DNA of 64,000 nucleotides from Prochlorococcus sp. AG-436-M02 (GCA_003212515.1 QCPL01000001.1:119001-183000); one strand, 5' to 3'; numbered from the stretch's first letter, positions 46,635-55,494 are shown. A program made the numbers and translations. Notes: generated by a model from the sequence alone, not told the origin.

Positions 46635-47282
46635 ATGCTAATTCCAATAAGACAAAATGAATTAAATAAGCTTATACCTTCTGTTGCCACAAGTAATCAA
46701 TTTGCTGCAGCGCTAGGAAATCCCAGGAAAATTTTACAGAGAATAATAATCTCTTCAATAGGAGGAGTTGTAACTCTCTTAATTAGTCAGAGCCAAGTTA
46801 CTAGCCAGTTCTATTCAATGTGGTTAATTCTTGGTGTGGTTTTCTTACTTTATCTTTTATGGGGCCCTATTCTTGAAGCTAGTAGAAGCAATGCGAAAAT
46901 GAAAAAATATGCATTTTCAGCAATCTTCGAAGGATCAATTATTGAGATATATTCGCAGGAACGAGTAGAAGATAGTCAAGAACAAGCTAATAAAATGGGT
47001 CAACTAGAATTAATTGAAAACAGGAGAAGATGGTTGATTATTGAAATAGGTGATGAGGATGGTTATTTATCAAAAATTGAATTCCCGTTAGAAAGTAAAC
47101 ACCAATCAATTTCTAAAGGAACATTGGTTAGAGGACTAGTCTTTAGTAATAATAGGGATTTCTCTAAAATATTAAATATAAGTGATGCTTGGTTACCTGG
47201 AAAGCGTCTATGGGTTGGTCAATATCCATTCTTATTAAGGCCAGCTTTTGAGGAGCTTTGTTATTTAAGAATTAATAATTAA
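46635..47282 (+). CDS. Conserved cyanobacterial membrane protein
   Basis: 215 residues with two hydrophobic helices (about 37-55 and 62-78) and a soluble C-terminal half with alternating beta strands. Similar proteins have been labelled phosphate ABC transporter permease in public genomes, but I see no permease features, so I treat that as misnaming (recollection). A relation to complex C cofactor assembly factors is possible. It is 24 bp downstream of dapB. Confidence 0.65.
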   Translation: MLIPIRQNELNKLIPSVATSNQFAAALGNPRKILQRIIISSIGGVVTLLISQSQVTSQFYSMWLILGVVFLLYLLWGPILEASRSNAKMKKYAFSAIFEGSIIEIYSQERVEDSQEQANKMGQLELIENRRRWLIIEIGDEDGYLSKIEFPLESKHQSISKGTLVRGLVFSNNRDFSKILNISDAWLPGKRLWVGQYPFLLRPAFEELCYLRINN

Positions 47283-47329
47283 ATTATGACTTTCTTTTAT
47301 AAAAATATATTAGTTGGAAGATCCTGTAG

Positions 47330-48487
47330 ATGAAGAAGAATATTCACGTAAAAATATTAGGAGCAGGACCTTCTGGTTCTCTATTGGCAATAGCATTGGC
47401 TAGCTTGAAGATTAAGGTTTCTTTAATTGATATTCTTGATATTAATCAAATATTATCAAGAGACCGAACATACGCGATAACTCACTCTTCCCGAAAGTTA
47501 TTTGAGAAACTTGATATTTGGCAACAAATTGAATCAATAGCAACTCCTTTTCAAGAATTATCTGTGTATGATGAGGAAATTAAGAGAACATTATTATTAA
47601 CAACTAATGATCTATCAAGAAGCAACCTGGTGAATAAGGCCGTAGGTTGGACAATTGATCACTATGCCTTTATGAATTTTTTATTTAAAAGAATAAATTC
47701 CTCTAGTTATATAGATTTAACCTTAAATAGTTTTATTAATAAAGATATTACTTACTATGATTATTATTTTGCTGCTGATGGAATCTTGTCTAGTTCTAGA
47801 AAAAAATGGAATATTGGTATTTTCACTAAAAAATATAATCAGAAATGCATTACTTTTAAAGCATTTTTAAGAGCTGAGATTAAGAATAGAGCTTATGAGA
47901 TTTTTAGAAAAGATGGACCAATGGCTCTACTTCCAATGGGTTCTGATCTTTATCAGATTATCATAAGCTCTCCTTCTTCTAATTGTGAAGAACTTCTGAA
48001 ATTACCAAAGGCTATTTTCTTAGATAAGGTTTCTACTTTTTTACCTGAAGGAATCGAGATAGATTCATTATATAATCAACCAGAGTCTTTCCCTTTGTTT
48101 CTTTCTATTTCTAAGAAGTTATCTAAAGGGAATAATTTTCTCATAGGAGAAGCCGCACATTCCATACACCCTGTAGGAGGGCAAGGGTTAAATCTTTCTT
48201 TTAGAGATATAGAATCATTACTTATTCTGTTTAAGGAAAATCAACATCAAACTAATAACGCTACTTTAACCAAAGCATCTAGGATGAATTTTACTATTTA
48301 TAGATATATTGATATCCTAGGCGTTTCTCTTATTACTCATTCATTGGTAATATTATTTTCTAATTCATCTATCATATTAAAACCTATTAGAATTTTAGGA
48401 TTTATCATCTTGACTAAATTACATCTTGCTAGGAAACTACTTTTGTCATTTATGACCGAAGGCTTTTATTTCTCTACAAACAAATGA
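47330..48487 (+). CDS. FAD-dependent monooxygenase, UbiH/Coq6 type
   Basis: 385 residues. The N-terminal dinucleotide fold reads ILGAGPSGSLLAIAL and the FAD site near the C-terminus is IGEAAHSIHPVGGQGLNLSFRD (split: GEAAH, then GGQGLN), typical of the UbiH/UbiF/Coq6 hydroxylases. Cyanobacteria make plastoquinone, so an aromatic quinone-ring or related substrate is plausible (inference). It lies between two hypothetical genes. Confidence 0.88.
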   Translation: MKKNIHVKILGAGPSGSLLAIALASLKIKVSLIDILDINQILSRDRTYAITHSSRKLFEKLDIWQQIESIATPFQELSVYDEEIKRTLLLTTNDLSRSNLVNKAVGWTIDHYAFMNFLFKRINSSSYIDLTLNSFINKDITYYDYYFAADGILSSSRKKWNIGIFTKKYNQKCITFKAFLRAEIKNRAYEIFRKDGPMALLPMGSDLYQIIISSPSSNCEELLKLPKAIFLDKVSTFLPEGIEIDSLYNQPESFPLFLSISKKLSKGNNFLIGEAAHSIHPVGGQGLNLSFRDIESLLILFKENQHQTNNATLTKASRMNFTIYRYIDILGVSLITHSLVILFSNSSIILKPIRILGFIILTKLHLARKLLLSFMTEGFYFSTNK

Positions 48488-48499
48488 TAATTATTTAGA

Positions 48500-48718
48500 A
48501 TGATTGCATTTTCTCAAAATGAATATCTACCATCTAAGAAACTTCTGCTTTTCTTAAAGAAGAAATTTTTATTAAATGACAAGGCTATTGCTTTAGCAAT
48601 TAAACATAGCAAAATTGAATGTGCTCCTTTGCCAATAGTTCTCTGGACCTTCGGATTAATAACGATTGATCAATACCAGGAAATTATAGATTGGATAATT
48701 GCTAATGAATATAATTGA
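48500..48718 (+). CDS. DUF2949 protein
   Basis: 72 residues of the cyanobacterial DUF2949 family, with ALAIKHSKIECAPLPIVLW and ITIDQYQEIIDWI. It is helical and soluble, with no known function. It follows the monooxygenase by 12 bp and probably belongs to the same transcript. Confidence 0.85.
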   Translation: MIAFSQNEYLPSKKLLLFLKKKFLLNDKAIALAIKHSKIECAPLPIVLWTFGLITIDQYQEIIDWIIANEYN

Positions 48719-48883
48719 TTGACATTAGCTAGAATTACGCTGTATTAAATAAAGCTAACCTTAGTTAACTTATGTCTTTTTCATTCAACTATCTGATCTA
48801 ATCTTGAAGAGAGACTTCTCTTGCTAACTATCATCAAGATAGTTATGTAAAAACAATCTTATTATTTCTTGTAATAAATCAAT

Positions 48884-49483
48884 GTGATGATAGAAAACCA
48901 AGCTTTTCTTAAGGACAGTTCTAATAAAGAATTGAATATTATTAGACCCGGTCATCTGTTTGGAATGCAGTCTAGTAAATGGAGGAAGGCAATAGAGAAA
49001 ATTGATTTTCTTTTTCTCACACTAGAGGCGCTTGACGTCAATACTTCACAGTCCTTTGCGCCTATCTCAAGAAATCTTGATTTAAATGAAATCTTTCCTA
49101 ACTATGTAGAAATATGGAAATCTAGATGTCATAATCCATTAAGGATATCTTCAAGAAATTCCTCAATTTCAATTGACTCGTTTGAGGGCTTGGTTAGGAT
49201 ACTTTCAACAATGTCAAACCAAGCTTATCCTAGGATTAGAGAACTCCTATCATCAAAAGGTTCTGATCAATATTCTTCTGAAAAGTGGAGTAAGTTCTCT
49301 TTACGCTTTGACGAATTGATTACAGAAAGAATGAACGTAAGCAGAGTATCAGTAGTGAAATATCTTACTAAGGCTTCAGTCTCAAAAACTTTTCATAAGC
49401 AGTTGTTACTTACATTAGCTTTATCTTCAGGTATAGGAGGTCTTAATCGTCTTTCCTCAAGTATTTTCGAACCATTATTGTAA
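48884..49483 (+). CDS. DUF3038 protein
   Basis: 199 residues, helical, matching my recollection of DUF3038, a cyanobacterial family usually paired with DUF4335 as here. The double start MM allows either of two adjacent ATG codons. The C-terminus is hydrophobic (LLLTLALSSGIGGLNRLSS). No motif suggests a function. The pair may form a complex (inference). It is preceded by 165 bp. Confidence 0.75.
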   Translation: MMIENQAFLKDSSNKELNIIRPGHLFGMQSSKWRKAIEKIDFLFLTLEALDVNTSQSFAPISRNLDLNEIFPNYVEIWKSRCHNPLRISSRNSSISIDSFEGLVRILSTMSNQAYPRIRELLSSKGSDQYSSEKWSKFSLRFDELITERMNVSRVSVVKYLTKASVSKTFHKQLLLTLALSSGIGGLNRLSSSIFEPLL

Positions 49484-49494
49484 CCACCTAGATT

Positions 49495-50106
49495 ATGCAA
49501 CTAAATAAAACTTACAAAGAGGGTATAGCAACTTTAGATGTTTATGGTCTTCCAGACAACTCATTAGGCCACGATTATGATACCGTAGGTATTTTACTTT
49601 CTTGGAAACTTACGCTTATTGGTCTAACAGTTTTAGAAGGCAAAAAAGAACATCTCGTTAACCTTGTATATGTAATCATTTCATATTCTCATTGTTGCAT
49701 ATCTGGTCAAAATGAATCTATTTCAGACAAAACAAACTCTGTTAACATTTCTAGAGTGAAAGAGGGCCATCTTTTAAAACTAACAAGTTCGAAGAAGCAT
49801 GTAGATTCTCTTACAGTAACTTTAGATGATGCCGAATTAGCAGATTTAACTAGGTGCCTAGATAAATTACAAGCTGATAATCGCATTGCTGTAAATTGGC
49901 CAGATCCTTTACGAGCAGTAAGTCTACGTAACAATTTTTACATTAAACCTGCTGATATAAGAAATCTAATAAATCCTGTTGCTGGAATTAGTTTCCTCTT
50001 CTTAACTGCCTTTCTATTCATTAATTTACCTACAAATACACCACCATTCCAATCGACTGAAGAATTGATTGATAAAAAAGAATCCTCAATCAGAAACAAT
50101 AAGTAA
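49495..50106 (+). CDS. DUF4335 protein
   Basis: 203 residues with a beta-rich N-terminal half (ATLDVYGLP... VGILLSWKLTLIG), a helical middle and one C-terminal membrane span (about 166-186) with tail. The 11-bp spacing from DUF3038 supports a pair. Family identity is from memory and position. A role at the thylakoid or plasma membrane is possible. Confidence 0.7.
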   Translation: MQLNKTYKEGIATLDVYGLPDNSLGHDYDTVGILLSWKLTLIGLTVLEGKKEHLVNLVYVIISYSHCCISGQNESISDKTNSVNISRVKEGHLLKLTSSKKHVDSLTVTLDDAELADLTRCLDKLQADNRIAVNWPDPLRAVSLRNNFYIKPADIRNLINPVAGISFLFLTAFLFINLPTNTPPFQSTEELIDKKESSIRNNK

Positions 50107-50164
50107 ATCTTGACGAACACTATATCCAAGTCAGAATAAAAAAAAAGGATTTTTATAATTAAAT

Positions 50165-50551
50165 ATGGGTTCTTCTAATTTAAAAAGGAGAAAGAGAACT
50201 AAAAGGTCCTTTTTATTTAGGGGCAAAACAGGTAAATCAGTCAAAAGCAGACGCAGGCAATTTGCGGAAGCTGTTCTAATGCTAATAGTAGGATTTAATC
50301 TTGTTGGCTTTTTAAACACACTACCTAGAAGTTTTATTGTCGAGCGTTTATCAAAGGAGACATTAGTTCAGCTAACATCATCATTTATCAATATTGTAAA
50401 TTCATTAACAAGTATTGGAGTCTCTCTTGTTGTTATTTTGCTTTTAATTGTTAGTCTTATCCTAATTATTGGAGGAATCTGTAGAATTTTAATTCTATTA
50501 AGTAACAAGAAGTCAGTGAGAGCATCAAGAAATAATATTTCTTCTAGATAA
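50165..50551 (+). CDS. Unknown basic membrane protein
   Basis: 128 residues: a very basic N-terminal 30 residues (with KRRKRTKRS), then two hydrophobic segments (about 35-50 and 83-110). I recognise no family. It is 58 bp downstream of DUF4335 and 18 bp upstream of another small membrane protein. The basic lead may contact anionic lipid or RNA. Confidence 0.6.
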   Translation: MGSSNLKRRKRTKRSFLFRGKTGKSVKSRRRQFAEAVLMLIVGFNLVGFLNTLPRSFIVERLSKETLVQLTSSFINIVNSLTSIGVSLVVILLLIVSLILIIGGICRILILLSNKKSVRASRNNISSR

Positions 50552-50569
50552 TCTAGAACCATTATTATT

Positions 50570-50965
50570 ATGCATGAAAGGCGTTATTCAATATTTGTTT
50601 ATTTAATAAGCTTTTTCTTTGCTTTTATCTATTTTCTATTCGTTTATTTATCTAATTCGCATTATTGGATTTTAATTGGTAGTTCTTTTATTTCAACTTT
50701 TCTTTTATTTATTTATGATGATAAGATGATAAGAAAATTCTCAAGAAGAATATTCTTATCATCTAGATTACAAATTTGTATATATTTTCTACTTATTATT
50801 ATTTATTTATATTCTTCTATCTCTGGAATGTTTCTATTAATTAATAAAATATCACTTCAAGATAGTAGCCTAGTAATTATGCCAATATTAATAATGATAA
50901 TACTTATTCTAGGAACAATTATTGGTATGATCCAAAAATTAATACAATCAGTCAATTATCCTTAA
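50570..50965 (+). CDS. Unknown four-span membrane protein
   Basis: 131 residues, mostly hydrophobic, with about four predicted spans separated by short basic loops (DDKMIRKFSRRIF). No recognised domain. Very AT-rich, Ile- and Leu-dominated. It follows the basic membrane protein by 18 bp, so the two probably work together or at least share a transcript. Confidence 0.58.
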   Translation: MHERRYSIFVYLISFFFAFIYFLFVYLSNSHYWILIGSSFISTFLLFIYDDKMIRKFSRRIFLSSRLQICIYFLLIIIYLYSSISGMFLLINKISLQDSSLVIMPILIMIILILGTIIGMIQKLIQSVNYP

Positions 50966-51037
50966 CTTTGCAGTTCATGAATAAGACTGCGATTATAATA
51001 TTGTTATCTTATATATGATTTCAAATTACTCAATAGT

Positions 51038-51346
51038 ATGGTTTCTATAATTAAGTTCAGCTCCGAAGACTGTGGTACTTGCCATAGAATGAGTCATTAT
51101 GATTCAACTGTATCTAGAGAATTAAATCTTGAGTTTATCGATGTACCTATGCAAGATACTACTATTTATAGAAAGTATAGAAAAATACTATTGGCTCAAT
51201 ATCCCAATAAGGAAGGTATGGGATGGCCTACTTATTTGATAGTTAGGGATCCCAGTGCGGAGTTTGAAATTTTAGGAGAAATTAAAGGGGGAATGTCTAA
51301 GGGTGAATTTCGTGAAAAACTAAAGGATTTAATCTCTAGATTCTGA
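51038..51346 (+). CDS. Thioredoxin-family protein with CGTC
   Basis: 102 residues. The redox motif CGTC is at residues 12-15 in SEDCGTCHRM; the cis-proline strand is WPTYLIVRD. It is compact without a signal peptide, hence a cytosolic thiol-disulfide oxidoreductase. It follows the two small membrane genes by 72 bp and begins the region with many small hypothetical proteins. Confidence 0.85.
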   Translation: MVSIIKFSSEDCGTCHRMSHYDSTVSRELNLEFIDVPMQDTTIYRKYRKILLAQYPNKEGMGWPTYLIVRDPSAEFEILGEIKGGMSKGEFREKLKDLISRF

Positions 51347-51393
51347 ATGATTTACTTTTTATTGAGCGAATGATATTTATTAAATAAAAAAAT

Positions 51394-51594
51394 TTAATTA
51401 TTGTGCAAATCTGTTTGGTTTTTACTTGGGTATAGTTTGGATAATTTTTCTATTCTGGCTTTTTCTTTTTTGGTTTGGATTAAATATTCTTGCCTTCGTC
51501 GGAGTAGTATACCTGGAAGATACCACAAGGCTCCAAAAAATATAATCATGAAAATCGGGTTTTTCCAGGTCATAATTGCTATTTGATCAAGCAT
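51394..51594 (-). CDS. Small membrane protein, unknown
   Basis: 66 residues with one hydrophobic span (about 12-30) and a basic, coiled C-terminal helix (RRRQEYLIQTKKEKARIEKL). Convergent with the thioredoxin gene at 47 bp. No family is recognised. Confidence 0.55.
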   Translation of the reverse strand: MLDQIAIMTWKNPIFMIIFFGALWYLPGILLRRRQEYLIQTKKEKARIEKLSKLYPSKNQTDLHNN

Positions 51595-51732
51595 AAATCT
51601 AAGCTTACTTTTCTTATACTATTCTATATCTAGTTATAGAAAATAGCTCTGCACATATAAATCAAAAGGTACGTTCTTAGATCTTGTAACTTTTTATTAT
51701 TGATAACTTCTTTACCATTTTATAAGTGATAT

Positions 51733-51819
51733 TTATTGAGCGACTAGAAATACAAGGAAGGTCGTACTCATGCCTATTGCTCCTAAGGCTGCCATTGCTG
51801 CTAGAAGAGATATGTTCAT
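51733..51819 (-). CDS. Candidate 28-residue single-span peptide
   Basis: ATG at 51817-51819, TAA at 51733-51735. The whole peptide is essentially one hydrophobic span, starting MNISLLAAMAALGAIGMSTT and ending in a Gln. It resembles tiny subunits of photosynthetic complexes in size and layout. I could not match it to a known Psb, Psa or Pet subunit. Coding potential is unproven. Confidence 0.4.
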   Translation of the reverse strand: MNISLLAAMAALGAIGMSTTFLVFLVAQ

Positions 51820-51951
51820 TGATATTAATCATGTATTTTTAAAATTAATACGTGAGGACTATTGTTAGGAGAAAATTAATATTTTTTAATTATTCCTTAA
51901 CATTTGGTGAATTTTGCTTTGAATGGCTTGGTGGTCAATGAGAATAGCAAT

Positions 51952-52326
51952 TCATTCCATTTCTTGATTGTCCTTAGATCTAGTTCTGATGAGAGTATAA
52001 GTGACCTTTGTCCCAACGATATCAGGAACAGTGATCGCACACCCTTTATCTTGTTTGATATTGCATTTAGGAGTTAGTTTCTTTGTTTTCCATGTGCAAG
52101 GGATCTCTGAGGAGTTACTAGTTTGAATTTTCCAGCCTTTGTTTAAATAGCTATCAATATTACTTTTATTACATACTATTGTAACTTCTATTATTTCAGT
52201 AACGTTTACCTCACTCTTTTTTTGAGAATTAAAATTATATTCTTTCCTTGAATATAAACTTGAACATGAAGCTATTAAGATTGGGAAGATTGTCAAGGTT
52301 ATATTTTTTAGTAGTTTTTGCAACAT
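51952..52326 (-). CDS. Putative lipoprotein, unknown
   Basis: 124 residues with a lipobox: hydrophobic signal segment, then LIASC with Cys21 as the lipidation site. The mature part has a TEIIEVTIVC strand pair and a second pair of cysteines. The gene is isolated on the minus strand. No known family. Confidence 0.62.
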   Translation of the reverse strand: MLQKLLKNITLTIFPILIASCSSLYSRKEYNFNSQKKSEVNVTEIIEVTIVCNKSNIDSYLNKGWKIQTSNSSEIPCTWKTKKLTPKCNIKQDKGCAITVPDIVGTKVTYTLIRTRSKDNQEME

Positions 52327-52378
52327 ATCTATTTTTTATTAGTAATATTATGGAATATTATATTGGTTAGTGATTCTT

Positions 52379-52573
52379 TTACTTTTTATTTTTTTTGTTC
52401 TTTGGGTCAATTATTAAAAGCAATTGCTCCATATCAGACATGAGATCTTTTATATCATCGGCTTCAGGAAGCGTTAATTCTTCTGTGACAGCAAGATGAA
52501 TAGTCCTAAGCTCTGCTCTTAGTTTCTTGAGATGTACTTTCACCTCTTCTTTTTTTTCTTTTGCTGTTGGCAT
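52379..52573 (-). CDS. Small helical protein, unknown
   Basis: 64 residues, acidic and basic in equal share, two helices likely (about 1-28 and 35-55). Opens MPTAKEKKEEVKVHLKKLRA. No motif. It reads away from the lipoprotein's 5' end on the same strand, 53 bp upstream of it. Confidence 0.6.
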   Translation of the reverse strand: MPTAKEKKEEVKVHLKKLRAELRTIHLAVTEELTLPEADDIKDLMSDMEQLLLIIDPKNKKNKK

Positions 52574-52725
52574 TTTTATCTTTCTGTCTAGTATTTCTAC
52601 TTATTATATATCTTCCTAAAAATTATTGTCATTTGATTAGCTTTTATTAATCTTTAAAGAAAAACCTATGTAACTTGCTATACCCTAACAAGGAAATCAG
52701 TAAATGCTAAATGTTTTTCAATATA

Positions 52726-52884
52726 ATGAATAAAGCTTATAAGTCTTTATGGGTTCCTATTTGTGGAAGAATCCTGTTTAAATTCGTATCATTTATAGAG
52801 GGCAAGCCACCAGCCGAAAAGCCTACATATAATATCTCCGACGTAATTAATATTGAAACTGAAGATCAATCAAATATTAAGTAA
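52726..52884 (+). CDS. Candidate 52-residue protein
   Basis: ATG at 52726 (an in-frame ATG at 52711 is also possible). Opens MNKAYKSLWVPICGRILFKF with a mildly hydrophobic first half and an acidic tail (INIETEDQSNIK). It overlaps the 127-residue gene by 19 bp in convergent orientation. Unknown function; only moderate confidence as a gene. Confidence 0.45.
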   Translation: MNKAYKSLWVPICGRILFKFVSFIEGKPPAEKPTYNISDVINIETEDQSNIK

Positions 52885-53249
52885 CTTCCCCCATTGCAAT
52901 AATTGATAGCTATAGCCTTTTTACTTCCTTTTTTATCTATCTTCTCTAGATTTTTCTTAGAAAGATAATCTAGTGTTTCTCTTACACAATAATTAGTATT
53001 ATTTGCATATCTAATTACAGGATCAATATAAATAAGAGAGGCAAGAATTAATGTTGATATAAAATAACTTTTCTTGTATGTGTTTAAATGATTTGACGAC
53101 TTATTTTTAATCTTTAGAATCTTTCTTAGTAAGTTTTCTGGTAAGCCAATCTGTACAAATAAAATTTCTACCCACCAAGGGAGCTTGGCTTTTGTGTTTC
53201 TTAGATCGTTAGTATGGCTTGTTGGTTTTTGTACTTCTGATTTCGTCAT
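52866..53249 (-). CDS. Unknown protein with one membrane span
   Basis: 127 residues with one hydrophobic segment (about 62-79), three cysteines in the C-terminal half (NTNYCVRETLDY, INYCNG) and a basic middle. Not recognised. Reads toward the 52-residue ORF and overlaps it. Confidence 0.58.
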   Translation of the reverse strand: MTKSEVQKPTSHTNDLRNTKAKLPWWVEILFVQIGLPENLLRKILKIKNKSSNHLNTYKKSYFISTLILASLIYIDPVIRYANNTNYCVRETLDYLSKKNLEKIDKKGSKKAIAINYCNGGSYLIFD

Positions 53250-53447
53250 CCCGTTGAATACTTCGGTATGGATAAGCCATTCATGAAATGGATCTGATTA
53301 ATATATCTTAAAATGATAAAAAGTCTACTATTTGCTATAAATAATTTAATTTTACAACACGTTTTATGTTTGATTATGACTGGTTCACCTCATTATTCTC
53401 TTTATACTATACTTGGTGGAATAAGGAACTATCAATCATTTGTAAAA

Positions 53448-53717
53448 ATGCCTAAGAAGCGAAGGAAGTTATCGAAGGATCATGAAAGGAGTATTTCTTT
53501 AGCTCAAAAAGAGATTGAATTAATACTAGCAAAAATACATGATATCTATGACGATGATATAAGAGGTGAATATGCTATATCATTTGCGCCCATAAAATTC
53601 ACTTTGGATCAACTAATATCTGATTACAAAGATTACGGTATTACAGATAAGTCTAAAGAGGATTATTCTAAATATCTAACTTTATTGTCTACCTTTAAGT
53701 CAGAGTATGAAATTTAA
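53448..53717 (+). CDS. Small basic protein, unknown
   Basis: 89 residues from the ATG 53448 (MPKKRRKLSKDHERS). Upstream in-frame ATG codons at 53313 and 53376 exist, but the extension is hydrophobic and unlike the rest, so I chose the inner start. The protein is helical and charged with no recognised domain. Confidence 0.55.
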   Translation: MPKKRRKLSKDHERSISLAQKEIELILAKIHDIYDDDIRGEYAISFAPIKFTLDQLISDYKDYGITDKSKEDYSKYLTLLSTFKSEYEI

Positions 53718-53771
53718 CACTCTTTTATAGCGCCTCCTTAACTTTTTTAACTTAATTTATAAACTCTTATT

Positions 53772-53999
53772 CTATTGCTTTATATATGGTATCACTTTAA
53801 TTGGGATTGGTCCTTTTATTACTGTAAATCTTTTATTTTTTTCTGTGTTCTTTTTGTCTGTAAACTCTTTTAAACATCGTTGATAATTAGATGTTCGCTT
53901 GCAAATACTTCTTATATCTCTTTGGTTTAATGCATAACATGTATCTGGATAGATCAACAGAAAAATAATCGGTAACAATGCATTTACTTTCTTCTTCAT
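53772..53999 (-). CDS. Small secreted protein, unknown
   Basis: 75 residues with a signal peptide (hydrophobic 7-17, possible cleavage near CYA-LN at about 24) and a small polar mature part with two cysteines (SICKRTSNYQRC). Not recognised. It may form an intramolecular disulfide in the periplasm or lumen. Confidence 0.58.
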   Translation of the reverse strand: MKKKVNALLPIIFLLIYPDTCYALNQRDIRSICKRTSNYQRCLKEFTDKKNTEKNKRFTVIKGPIPIKVIPYIKQ

Positions 54000-54106
54000 T
54001 TAATTATTCTTTCTATCTCAATTATAGATCCTCACAGACTCGGTGTTTATATTAAAACATCTGTCATTATTTTGAAAATTCGATTAATCTAGTAAAAACA
54101 TAAGTT

Positions 54107-54238
54107 ATGTCTAATAAGGAATTGGATGAAGCTATGGATTTGATCAAGGAAGCTCTTTTGATCGATATGTCCAAATCCCTTTCTTCAGAAAAAGATTTTA
54201 TTTTTAAAAGAACTAATGAATCATACATATCTCGTTGA
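54107..54238 (+). CDS. Small acidic protein, unknown
   Basis: 43 residues, ATG 54107 to TGA 54236-54238. Opens MSNKELDEAMDLIKEALLID, one helix, then a polar tail. It overlaps the convergent DUF2103 gene by 26 bp. No function is known. Confidence 0.5.
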   Translation: MSNKELDEAMDLIKEALLIDMSKSLSSEKDFIFKRTNESYISR

Positions 54239-54494
54239 TTATTGTCTTTAATTCTTCTCGACTCAACTTTGTCGTTATATAGACTTCTTGAGCATTTCTA
54301 CCTTTTCTCGCAATTGTTTTATAACCACCTAAAATCTCTCTAGTTATTTTCATGTTCAGTTTTTCTTTATGTCCCTTTACCCTAGAAAGTACTCCAGGAG
54401 AAATTGTTTTTATTCCTTTAATCTTTTCAAGACTTTTTAAAACATCTATTAGTCCATTGATATAAGTACTGTGAGTGACAACTAGTCTTCCCAT
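54213..54494 (-). CDS. DUF2103 protein, predicted metal-binding
   Basis: 93 residues matching DUF2103, described as a predicted metal-binding family: MGRLVVTHSTYINGLID, then GIKTISPGVLSRVKGHKEK and GGYKTIARKGRNAQEVYI. The domain occupies the whole protein. Its 3' end overlaps the 43-residue ORF. No neighbours suggest a pathway. Confidence 0.8.
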   Translation of the reverse strand: MGRLVVTHSTYINGLIDVLKSLEKIKGIKTISPGVLSRVKGHKEKLNMKITREILGGYKTIARKGRNAQEVYITTKLSREELKTIINEICMIH

Positions 54495-54560
54495 TTTTAT
54501 AGTGTCCTTTAATTTATAATATTAGCATCTTATTTTTAGTCCTATCAAAGCCTTTTCATG

Positions 54561-54566
54561 TATAAT
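54561..54566 (+). promoter_or_regulatory. -10 element of the petN promoter
   Basis: TATAAT, a perfect sigma-70 -10 sequence, preceded by ATG making TGTATAAT. It lies 25 bp upstream of the petN ATG, giving a short leader of about 17-19 nt. Confidence 0.6.
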
Positions 54567-54590
54567 TAGAAAATCGGATTAAATCGTTTT

Positions 54591-54692
54591 ATGCTATTTA
54601 CCTTTGCATGGGCATCACTTGCTGCCATCTTTACTTTCTCTATAGCAATGGTAGTTTGGGGCAGGAATGGTGATGGATCAATTGATATCTGA
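54591..54692 (+). CDS. petN: Cytochrome b6f complex subunit 8
   Basis: 33 residues, a single-span small subunit of the cytochrome b6f complex; [20 protein letters not shown] then [10 protein letters not shown] is the conserved petN pattern. It stabilises the dimeric complex between photosystems in the thylakoid. A perfect -10 element lies 25 bp upstream. The next ORF begins inside its 3' end, in another frame. Confidence 0.95.
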   Translation: MLFTFAWASLAAIFTFSIAMVVWGRNGDGSIDI

Positions 54693-54837
54693 TTTAACCT
54701 CAGTTTCTTTAAGGTTAAATTCCTCTTCCTATATCACTATTTTTATCCTTTTCTTACTTATTTTTATTACTATTTCAATTGGTTATATAACCTTGATAGA
54801 TTATAAGGATAAGCGCAGGGCAAAAGGGAGTGATTAG
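54673..54837 (+). CDS. Membrane ORF overlapping petN
   Basis: 54 residues from the ATG 54673, 20 bp inside the petN end. It has an acidic lead, one hydrophobic span (about 20-40, [18 protein letters not shown]) and a basic tail (DKRRAKGSD). It ends 4 bp before the 3' end of thf1 on the other strand. Likely translated with petN by coupling; otherwise unknown. Confidence 0.5.
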   Translation: MDQLISDLTSVSLRLNSSSYITIFILFLLIFITISIGYITLIDYKDKRRAKGSD

Positions 54838-54840
54838 TTT

Positions 54841-55494
54841 TTATAGTGGTTTTTTTGTTTGTTTTCTCTTTGTTTCTTCTGACGTAACTTTTATAAGTTC
54901 CATTGCTTCTTCTATTCTTTTTATATTGCTTTTATACAAGGCTATATCCTTCACAACTCTATTCTCACAAAAGCCTAATGCAGTTAATATTTTAACCGCT
55001 TCTTCTTCTTTTTCTTCTTGATCTTTATTACTTTCTTCTTTTATTTCTAGTAATTCGTATACTCCTATTGAATGTAGTCTTGAGTAATAATTTTCTTTAT
55101 GTATAAGATCATTAATTTTTATTCCGTTAATTGTCTTATTATCATTTATATTTAATTCATTGATTATATCGTTAAGTGTATTTTTTTCTGTTATAGATAA
55201 AATAACTTTTGAATATTGCTCTAAAACGCTATATTCAACGTCGCATGATTTACATAAAGATTGTAGGATCTTAACTTTATGATTGCTGGGATCATATCCT
55301 TTTGTAAATATATCAAATGACTTTATAAGGCCATATGAGAATATCCCATCTATTTTGAAGCTAGACTGATTGCTTAATAAGTTTAATTCAACAAGATATT
55401 CATCTACTACTTTTCTGTAAATAGATGGTATTACAAAAGGAAAATCTTTATGGAATAGACCTTTGCTAGCAGAAATGGTTTTACGTTCACTCAA
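54841..55494 (-). CDS. thf1: Thylakoid formation / Psb29 protein
   Basis: 217 residues of the THF1/Psb29 family needed for stable photosystem II and FtsH function. The conserved start KGLFHKDFPFVIPSIYRKVVDEYLVELNLLS is split across the first 40 residues. The C-terminal helix is long and very charged (KEESNKDQEEKEEEA). Its divergent neighbour is clpP and ftsH is 700 bp away, which fits a protease-related theme. Confidence 0.93.
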   Translation of the reverse strand: MSERKTISASKGLFHKDFPFVIPSIYRKVVDEYLVELNLLSNQSSFKIDGIFSYGLIKSFDIFTKGYDPSNHKVKILQSLCKSCDVEYSVLEQYSKVILSITEKNTLNDIINELNINDNKTINGIKINDLIHKENYYSRLHSIGVYELLEIKEESNKDQEEKEEEAVKILTALGFCENRVVKDIALYKSNIKRIEEAMELIKVTSEETKRKQTKKPL

